Assembly (NCBI RefSeq): GCF_000020585.3
Contig: NC_011138.3
Coordinates: 1,519,193-1,583,192, forward strand
Reading direction: 5' to 3'
Source: Alteromonas mediterranea DE
Lineage (GTDB): Bacteria > Pseudomonadota > Gammaproteobacteria > Enterobacterales > Alteromonadaceae
Length of the DNA stretch: 64,000 nt
Under the pieces are notes generated by a model, which saw only the letters and a program-made list of their open reading frames with translations, searched no databases and had not been told where the DNA came from. Both the position numbers and the translations under genes were made by a program. Numbering within the stretch: position 1 is the first letter of the stretch; the number at the start of each line of letters is the position of its first letter. This document shows positions 58,272 through 64,000 of this stretch, piece after piece.

Positions 58272-58436
58272 TCATCGCTTCGAAAATACCGCGCCTTTGC
58301 TTATGCTTAATAAAATACAAGGTATTCACAGATTCGAGGTGATGACAACTATATAAAGCAAAAGGTAGTGGCCAGAGCAGAAATCTAGCTAAAAAACATA
58401 ATCAATAAACATGAACTAAGAACGCCTTTTATAGTG

Positions 58437-59090
58437 CTATTTAGCGACGAGTTCGAAGACAAGGTTTTCTGCGTCTACCTTGCCTTTTAAACCACCCTCT
58501 AAAACTGAGCGCTCTAAGCGATTGATTACGTAACTATCAGCGTAAAGCGACGCTACTGTGTGTTCATTTACACTAAATGGCGGCCCAGCGAGCTCATCCT
58601 GATTGTACTCAAAAGAAATAATAAGTTGAGGCGCTTTGTGCGTAATTTCCATTAAATGCGAAGCGTATTGCGCACGCAGCTGACTGGGCAGTGCGACTAA
58701 TGCAGCTCGGTCGTAAACGCCTGAAATGTTGCCTACATCCTTTGCTGAAAGCTTGAAAATGTCACCAACAAACACAGTCAAGCCGTCTTTAGCGTAAACT
58801 TTTCCATGTTCGGTTTCAGCCACAGTAGGTGCAGCGCCTAGCTCTTCAAACAGCTGCGTGATTGCAACTTCGCTAAGTTCTGCACCGACGACTTCTACTC
58901 CTTGAGAGAGTAACCAAGCAATATCGCGAGTTTTACCGCATAAGGGAACAAATATGCGTATAGGGTGAGACGATTGCTCGCCACCGCTAAGCAGCACGTG
59001 AGCATGTTTTACCAAAAGCGCATTGCCTTCTGGTTCATGAAATCCAATCTCATTTTTTTGCCATTTACTGTGCCAAAAACTATGTTCCAT
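58437..59090 (-). CDS. tpm: Thiopurine S-methyltransferase
   Basis: 217-residue SAM-dependent methyltransferase. FWHSKWQKNEIGFHEPEGN at the N-terminus, RIFVPLCGKTRDIAWLLSQGVEVVGAELSEVAI (SAM site) and GVYDRAALVALPSQLRAQYASHL are the Tpm signature. Bacterial members methylate thiols and may detoxify selenium or tellurium oxyanions. It is monocistronic. Confidence 0.93.
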   Translation of the reverse strand: MEHSFWHSKWQKNEIGFHEPEGNALLVKHAHVLLSGGEQSSHPIRIFVPLCGKTRDIAWLLSQGVEVVGAELSEVAITQLFEELGAAPTVAETEHGKVYAKDGLTVFVGDIFKLSAKDVGNISGVYDRAALVALPSQLRAQYASHLMEITHKAPQLIISFEYNQDELAGPPFSVNEHTVASLYADSYVINRLERSVLEGGLKGKVDAENLVFELVAK

Positions 59091-59164
59091 GCAAAACTCG
59101 CTTATGTTAAACCGCTAACTACCCTATAAAATAAATGTCACTTTTAGAGTAAGTAAAAACAGAA

Positions 59165-59188
59165 AAGGTAGCGGGAGAGCGCTACCTT
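59165..59188 (-). terminator. Terminator after bamE
   Basis: On the minus strand AAGGTAGCG, loop CTCTCC, CGCTACCTT, then TTCTGTTTTT. The stem is 9 bp and lies about 12 bp after the bamE stop. Confidence 0.85.
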
Positions 59189-59199
59189 CTTCACGTTAC

Positions 59200-59556
59200 T
59201 TAGTTATCAAGTGGGGTATTGAAATCTTCGGAGAGTTCAAAGTCACCTTCAACTGTGGTGACTTTATTATCTACGAAATTTATCACCATTTGTTTTTGAA
59301 AATCTTCGCCGCGCTTTTTCATGCCGCGCTTCATATCGTAAACGTAGTACCAAGTATCATCGTCGAATGAGTCTTGAACGACAGGATTACCTAATACATA
59401 AATGACTTGCTCTTTTGTCATGCCAACCCGAAGCTTTTCAACGTCTCTTTGGTCGAGAAAGTTGCCTTGAGGAACGTCGATTCTATAAATCCAGTTCGAG
59501 CAAGCGGTTGATGTTAGTGTGATGCCGAGAATTACTAATAGGTGTTGCAACTTCAT
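59200..59556 (-). CDS. bamE: Outer membrane protein assembly factor BamE
   Basis: 118-residue lipoprotein of the BAM complex (SmpA/OmlA). Lipobox LTSTACS, then the conserved YRIDVPQGNFLDQRDVEKLRVGMTKEQVIYVLGNPVV and DDTWYYVYD. It acts at the outer membrane with BamABCD. It follows recN in the same direction with a 124-bp gap. Confidence 0.95.
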   Translation of the reverse strand: MKLQHLLVILGITLTSTACSNWIYRIDVPQGNFLDQRDVEKLRVGMTKEQVIYVLGNPVVQDSFDDDTWYYVYDMKRGMKKRGEDFQKQMVINFVDNKVTTVEGDFELSEDFNTPLDN

Positions 59557-59680
59557 TCGTTAATTTGTCCAGTATTGCCTTTGTTAGTGCCAGCGAACGT
59601 CGCTGTAGCGAAATTCGAGACTGTTTTATTGCAAGCGCGAAGGCATGCTACATTGACAACTATGACCAATCAACTGCATT

Positions 59681-61366
59681 TTAGTTCGATATAGCGCTTT
59701 TAAGCAGCTCTTTTGCATTAGCTAAGGCTGATTTAGTGATTTTATCACCTGCTAATAACCGCGCGAGTTCATCGATTCTATCTTGCTTTGTTAACGCCAG
59801 CATCTGCGTTTCTGTACTTTCGCCATCGGTCAATTTCGTTACAAACAGCTGATTGTGAGCTTGAGCTGCCACCTGAGGCAAATGGGTTACGCACATAACT
59901 TGTGACTGCTTACCCAGCTTGCGTAAAAGCCCACCAACAATAGAGGCGGTAGGGCCGCTAATTCCCGTATCGACTTCGTCAAAAATCATTGTGGGAGTAG
60001 CATTATGGTCGCTCGCGATAACTTGAATCGCTAACCCTATGCGCGAAAGCTCACCGCCAGAGACGACTTTTTCAAGTTTGTCGGCGTCCTGACCAGGGTT
60101 GGTCGAGACTTTAAATTCAACGGTATCTAAACCTGTGCTAACAGGTTTTTTGAATTCGTCGTATTGAATTTGAATATCTACTTTTGCATGAGGCATATTC
60201 ATTTGACGAATTTGCGCTTCTATATCTTGGCCTAATTTAATGGCTGCTTGTTGTCTGCTTTCAGAAAGGCCTTTAGTTGTCTGTAAGTAATCTTCGCGGG
60301 CCGTGGCAACTTCACCTTCGAGAGTGCCTAGCAATGTGTCTTGTTCTGAAAGTGATGTAAACTCTGTGGTTAGCTCTTGATGGTGCTTGTAAAGGGCTTC
60401 TGGCATAACACTATGTTTACGTGCTAAATCCATCGCTTTTGCGTAACGCGCCTCTACTTGCTGCAGTCGCAATGGGTCAATTTCTAGGTGGTCGCAGTAA
60501 CTGCGTAGCTCACCTGCCGCTTCCTCTATTTGAATTGAGGCGTCATTTAAAAGTGCAATAATGGGCGTTAGGCTAGCGTCGTGCGTTTCTAACTCACCTA
60601 AACGTTCAATGCTGCTTTGAATAACCGAAAGGGCATTACCTTCATCGTTTTCATACAAGTTATAAACACTGGTTTGCGCTTGCTCTAGTAAGCTTTGACC
60701 ATTGCTCAATCGTTTGTGTTCTGTTTCTAGCTCTTCAAATTCGCCTTCTTCAATAGCAAACTCGTCTAGTTCACGTACTTGGTAGGTAAGAAGTTGAAGA
60801 CGGTCTTCACGCTGTTGAGCTTGGTCTTGAAGTGTTTTTAGCGTACGTTGTTTATCTCGCCACTGTGAGTACGCGTCCTTCACATTATCTAAAATATCAT
60901 CGTGTTGAGCGTAGCTGTCCACTAGCTCTCTTTGATGATCTTCTTTTAACAGCTGCAGGTGGGTATTTTGCCCATGAATGGCGAGCAAGAACTGCCCCAG
61001 CCCTTTCAATTGCTGCAACGATGCTGGAACACCATTAATGAATGCTTTCGAGCGACCTTCTTTAGAGATGACCCGCCGAATAAAACAGCTGTTTTCATCT
61101 TCGTCAGACGTTAATTCGTGCTCGTCAAGAAACGTTTTAGCTGCCACATTACCGTTAAGTGAAAAGTGAGCAATGATTTCAGCTTTGGTGCTGCCTTTAC
61201 GCACCGCATTGGCGTCTGCTCGCTCGCCTAAGCATAAACTCAGGGCGTCAATAGCAATAGATTTACCTGCTCCGGTTTCACCGGTAATGGCGGTAAGGCC
61301 GTTTTCAAGATGAACCGATAACTGCTTAACAACTGCAAAATTTGAAATAGAAAGATGCGCTAACAT
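59681..61366 (-). CDS. recN: DNA repair protein RecN
   Basis: About 561 residues, SMC-like. Walker A AITGETGAGKSIAIDALSLCLG at the N-terminus, a coiled-coil middle, and the C-terminal signature VSGGELSRIGLAIQVIA with Walker B MIFDEVDTGISGPTA. It acts in double-strand-break repair and is normally part of the SOS response. ATG 61366 is preferred over GTG 61372 by family alignment. A LexA-type box and a half-site lie upstream. Confidence 0.94.
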   Translation of the reverse strand: MLAHLSISNFAVVKQLSVHLENGLTAITGETGAGKSIAIDALSLCLGERADANAVRKGSTKAEIIAHFSLNGNVAAKTFLDEHELTSDEDENSCFIRRVISKEGRSKAFINGVPASLQQLKGLGQFLLAIHGQNTHLQLLKEDHQRELVDSYAQHDDILDNVKDAYSQWRDKQRTLKTLQDQAQQREDRLQLLTYQVRELDEFAIEEGEFEELETEHKRLSNGQSLLEQAQTSVYNLYENDEGNALSVIQSSIERLGELETHDASLTPIIALLNDASIQIEEAAGELRSYCDHLEIDPLRLQQVEARYAKAMDLARKHSVMPEALYKHHQELTTEFTSLSEQDTLLGTLEGEVATAREDYLQTTKGLSESRQQAAIKLGQDIEAQIRQMNMPHAKVDIQIQYDEFKKPVSTGLDTVEFKVSTNPGQDADKLEKVVSGGELSRIGLAIQVIASDHNATPTMIFDEVDTGISGPTASIVGGLLRKLGKQSQVMCVTHLPQVAAQAHNQLFVTKLTDGESTETQMLALTKQDRIDELARLLAGDKITKSALANAKELLKSAISN

Positions 61367-61387
61367 AACCACACTCGAAAAAGTTGA

Positions 61388-61426
61388 ACATGATGATATA
61401 TACAGTAACTGATAATATATACAGTA
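61388..61426 (-). promoter_or_regulatory. LexA (SOS) boxes of recN
   Basis: The 20-bp sequence at 61407-61426 reads TACTGTATATATTATCAGTT on the minus strand, close to the LexA consensus TACTGTATATATATACAGTA. A second site at 61388-61407 keeps one perfect half (TACTGTATATAT) and a degenerate other half. Two tandem boxes 19 bp apart, about 22 bp before the recN start, match the multiple boxes of E. coli recN. Confidence 0.82.
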
Positions 61427-61583
61427 TTTGGTGCTGTAAAGGTAAGTCGCAGTAAATTTTATGAATTAGTAACTAAAAGTTTATTATTTTCAATAAAAAC
61501 AATTGGATATAATTATTCGATAAAATTGGGGTTATGTGTAACGTGAAATGAGAAAAATAGAGGAAAGGTTTTTTATACAGTAA

Positions 61584-61607
61584 AAAGGAGAGCGTTAGCT
61601 CTCCTTT
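61584..61607 (-). terminator. Terminator after dps
   Basis: AAAGGAGAGC, loop GTTA (TAAC on the minus strand), GCTCTCCTTT: a 10-bp perfect stem. On the minus strand a T-run follows (plus-strand A-run 61582-61586). It lies about 68 bp after the dps stop. The rest of the 302-bp recN-dps gap holds only the recN boxes. Confidence 0.82.
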
Positions 61608-61674
61608 ACTATGGCCACCATAAATGGTTGTCAGTCGTATAGCCCTTTAACAAAAGCTATTAACAAAGCGCGAA

Positions 61675-62184
61675 TTACTGCTGTAATTCACCGCTACCTG
61701 ATTCAATGTGAGCGCGAACAAACCATTGGAACTGCTCAAGATCGGCAAGCTGACCAGTAATCATATCTTCAGACACTGGATCAATCTCACCTAGGAGTTC
61801 CAATGCCTTTCTGTGGTCGCCATTTACACCGTCGTATACAGCATCCAGCGCTTTCAGGTGATCTAGTACTAGGCCTTTACCTAGTTCATAATCTTGCCAA
61901 CTGCGTCCCTCTACAATTGCTTTAGGCGTGCCTTTAGGCACTCCGCCTAATGTTGCGATACGCTCGGCTATGGTGTCTGTCATTTCACGCACCGCGTCAA
62001 CTTGGGGGTCGAGCATTTCATGTACACCGATAAAGTTTGGCCCTACCACGTTCCAGTGAATATGTTTAAGTGTGAGCTGTAAATCTAATAACGCGACCAA
62101 TCGTTGATCCAATACCTTAATTGTTTTGGCAGCGGCATCGTTATCCATTCCTGGGGCTGTAAATTTGATATTGGTATTACTCAT
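61675..62184 (-). CDS. dps: Dps family DNA-binding ferritin-like protein
   Basis: 169 residues. The ferroxidase signature DLQLTLKHIHWNVVGPNFIGVHEMLDPQVDAVREMTDTIAERI is present, and the C-terminus FQWFVRAHIES is typical. It forms a dodecamer that stores iron and protects DNA from peroxide. AGGAGAT lies 6 bp before the ATG, a strong ribosome site. It is monocistronic with its own terminator. Confidence 0.95.
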   Translation of the reverse strand: MSNTNIKFTAPGMDNDAAAKTIKVLDQRLVALLDLQLTLKHIHWNVVGPNFIGVHEMLDPQVDAVREMTDTIAERIATLGGVPKGTPKAIVEGRSWQDYELGKGLVLDHLKALDAVYDGVNGDHRKALELLGEIDPVSEDMITGQLADLEQFQWFVRAHIESGSGELQQ

Positions 62185-62439
62185 GATATCTCCTATTACT
62201 AAATATAAATATCGGCGACGGTTTTAAAACGCGGCAAGGCATTTTTGCTTAACGCCGACAGCTTGTAATTGGAGTTGCAACAGGTGTGCCGAATATCTTT
62301 GATAAGCTAAGCGACGGATTTAAAAGAAGATTTTGCGGAAGATTAAAAAATCTTTATTTTTCAAGCCTGTAGCGCTTGAGAAAATGCTACAGGCTAGTGT
62401 AAGAAATGCAGGAAATCGCTTCGTCAACAGCGTGTTTGT

Positions 62440-63315
62440 TTAATAAAGCTTACTTCCCCAGCCTAATTTTTTGCGCAGCACGTTGAAATAGCTATAACCT
62501 TTTGGATGAACAAGATGAAGCTTATCTGCGCTTTTATTAATGCGAATTTCATCACCCGGTAGTACGGGGAGTACTATATGGCTATCACAGCTCACTTGAA
62601 GAGAGTCGCTGTTCACTTTAGACACTTTCATTGATACTTGGCTGTCGGCATCAACAACGATAGGGCGGCTGCTCAATGTATGAGGGAACATGGGCACTAA
62701 AGTAAGTGCATCGAGCGTTGGCATTATTATCGGGCCGCCTGCCGAGAGTGAGTAAGCGGTAGAGCCCGTTGGCGTGGCGACGATTAGGCCGTCACTGCGC
62801 TGACTAAATACAAACTGCTCATCAATATAAATTTCAAACTCCATCATGTGAGCAACTTTCCCGTGGTGAAGCACCACTTCGTTCACTGCTGAGTTGTTAC
62901 TTTTTAACTTTTCGTGACGGTAAACTTCAACTTCAAGTAAGAAGCGTTCTTCAACAACGCACTCACCATGGAATATGAGGTCTAACTGCTGCGTAATTTC
63001 ATCAGGATGTATGTCAGTTAAAAAACCTAAATTACCGCGATTCACGCCCACCACATGAATATCAAAGCGGGCGAGAACGCGAGCGGCGCCAAGCATACTG
63101 CCATCGCCACCAACAACAACCGCAAGATCGGCCTCTTTGCCAATGGTGACTAGGTTACAACTTTTTAGATTTTCAGTTTCAAGCTCTTCAGCAATACTTT
63201 CTTCTACAAGCAGTTTGCACCCTTTGGCCAGCAAATAGTCGGCAAGACTATTCAAAGTGTCGTGGGTGGCAGCGTGTTGAGGTTTTCCAATTAAAGCAAC
63301 GGTTTGATAGGGCAT
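62440..63315 (-). CDS. nadK: NAD kinase
   Basis: 291 residues. It phosphorylates NAD to NADP. The GGDGS motif ([15 protein letters not shown]), [13 protein letters not shown], the NE of VNEVVLHH, and [23 protein letters not shown] are the NadK signatures. It is near nadK-recN-bamE synteny known from gammaproteobacteria, with dps inserted. The 255-bp gap to dps holds nothing recognised. Confidence 0.95.
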   Translation of the reverse strand: MPYQTVALIGKPQHAATHDTLNSLADYLLAKGCKLLVEESIAEELETENLKSCNLVTIGKEADLAVVVGGDGSMLGAARVLARFDIHVVGVNRGNLGFLTDIHPDEITQQLDLIFHGECVVEERFLLEVEVYRHEKLKSNNSAVNEVVLHHGKVAHMMEFEIYIDEQFVFSQRSDGLIVATPTGSTAYSLSAGGPIIMPTLDALTLVPMFPHTLSSRPIVVDADSQVSMKVSKVNSDSLQVSCDSHIVLPVLPGDEIRINKSADKLHLVHPKGYSYFNVLRKKLGWGSKLY

Positions 63316-63591
63316 GGAATGCTAATGTCCTTTCATTTCCAATCGTTGGACATTAGCACAAGTGTTTTACAAAAGAAAAGTGTAAAGCGATAGCCAATGC
63401 GCTCTCGAACATTTTTATCGCATTTAGCCTGTGTAGTGTATTGCCGCTGTTGGTGTAGACGTTTGCTACCAGTTCAAGGTGGGTAACAATAATTTTACAT
63501 TCCCATTGCTTTGAGCGCAGCGCTAGGTATGCTGGCTTAACGTTTTTGAGAGAAGGGCGTGAGCGCAGGCACGAGAGCCGCCGTATCCATT

Positions 63592-63617
63592 TGCCTTATT
63601 TATTTTTAAATAAGGCA
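63592..63617. repeat. Perfect 11-bp palindrome upstream of the alcohol dehydrogenase gene
   Basis: TGCCTTATTTA, loop TTTT, TAAATAAGGCA. It lies 34 bp before the start codon of the dehydrogenase, so it would be in the 5' leader or at the promoter. It may be an operator or an mRNA hairpin. The rest of 63316-63591 holds no recognised feature. Confidence 0.65.
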
Positions 63618-63651
63618 CAGCTTAAATAAAGACTATCAATGCGAGGGAACA

Positions 63652-64000
63652 ATGTCTCATCAAATTATTCTGCCAAGGGTGATGCACATAGGGAAAGGGG
63701 CAAGTGAGCGTGTTGCTGATACTGTGAAAGGGCTTAATTGCCGAAATCCGTTACTGGTTACCGACAAGGTAATGGTCGAGTTAGGTTATAGCGCGGCCAT
63801 CGTGAATATCTTGGAAACCGCTGGGATAACGGTTGATGTGTTTTCAGATACTGTCCCTGAGCCGACGGTAGCGTCAATTTCCAGAGGCGTTGATGCTTTC
63901 AATACTCAACCTTACGATTGTATTATCGCATTGGGAGGAGGCAGCCCAATCGATAGCGCGAAGGCTATTGCCATACTCGGGAAGCATGGCGGTCAAATGA
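63652..64000 (+). CDS. Iron-containing alcohol dehydrogenase (cut by window edge)
   Basis: The first 116 codons only. SHQIILPRVMHIGKGASERVADTV, then LLVTDKVMVELGYSAAI, VFSDTVPEPTVASI and the NAD-binding IIALGGGSPIDSAKAIAILGKHGG identify the group III Fe-dependent alcohol dehydrogenase family. Metal ligands lie beyond the edge. Start ATG 63652 has GCGAGGG seven bases upstream. The substrate is unknown. Confidence 0.88.
   Translation, partial: MSHQIILPRVMHIGKGASERVADTVKGLNCRNPLLVTDKVMVELGYSAAIVNILETAGITVDVFSDTVPEPTVASISRGVDAFNTQPYDCIIALGGGSPIDSAKAIAILGKHGGQM

Noticed and set aside
61970..61985. Motif-like GTGTCTGTCAT inside dps
   Set aside because: Only a partial match, explained by conserved Dps residues (MTDT).

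Overview
The window looks like a chromosomal segment of a marine gammaproteobacterium of the order Alteromonadales, most likely Alteromonas or a close relative. This rests on recognised protein families and on synteny: trpE-G-D-C/F-B-A-yciI diverging from rnm(yciV)-yciO-scpA-scpB-rluB, tesA diverging from ybbA-ybbP, and folX-yfcH. No rRNA is present, so the genus is an inference.

Layout. 0-3 kb: gltX, carrying an apparent one-base frameshift, then a tRNA block of one tRNA-Ala(GGC) and four tRNA-Glu(TTC) in a 217-222 bp tandem array behind a strong promoter. 3-7 kb: an M14 peptidase, a small gene coupled to a DUF1289 gene, dusC, and a REP-associated (RAYT-type) Y1 transposase. 7-18 kb: tesA/ybbA/ybbP, yfcH/folX, an AI-2E family permease, a PepSY-PhoP-PhoQ-type operon with a likely response-regulator box at its promoter, and a general stress FMN-binding protein. 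18-25.4 kb: the complete trp operon on the minus strand with a clear trpL leader peptide (three consecutive Trp codons) and an attenuator. 25.4-34 kb: rnm, yciO, scpAB, rluB, an aldo/keto reductase, an acetyltransferase, a repetitive lipoprotein and a DUF445 protein. 34.6-58.3 kb: a type I secretion locus with a 6572-residue repetitive exoprotein, a PEP-CTERM-like protein, a PrtD-type ABC exporter and an HlyD-type adaptor. 58.4-64 kb: tpm, bamE, recN (with LexA boxes), dps, nadK, and the start of an iron-containing alcohol dehydrogenase cut by the window edge.

The most unusual signal is an 11-bp word, GGACAGACACT/AGTGTCTGTCC. I find about 31 exact copies and many one-base variants, all in the first 32.5 kb; an 11-mer is expected well under once by chance. 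Copies occur singly, as inverted pairs that form hairpins, and as tandem arrays. Ten lie inside protein-coding genes, in all three reading frames, and all ten have GGACAGACACT on the coding strand. No exact copy is seen in the last 31.5 kb. Two explanations are plausible: a REP-like family tied to the resident RAYT transposase, or a DNA-uptake-type or RNA-level signal word that accumulates by substitution inside genes. Sequence alone does not decide between them.

How the genes work together: housekeeping translation genes (gltX, tRNAs, dusC, rluB), tryptophan synthesis under transcriptional attenuation, chromosome segregation (scpAB), a PhoPQ-like envelope sensor, SOS repair (recN), and a surface/secretion module likely to act in adhesion or biofilm formation.
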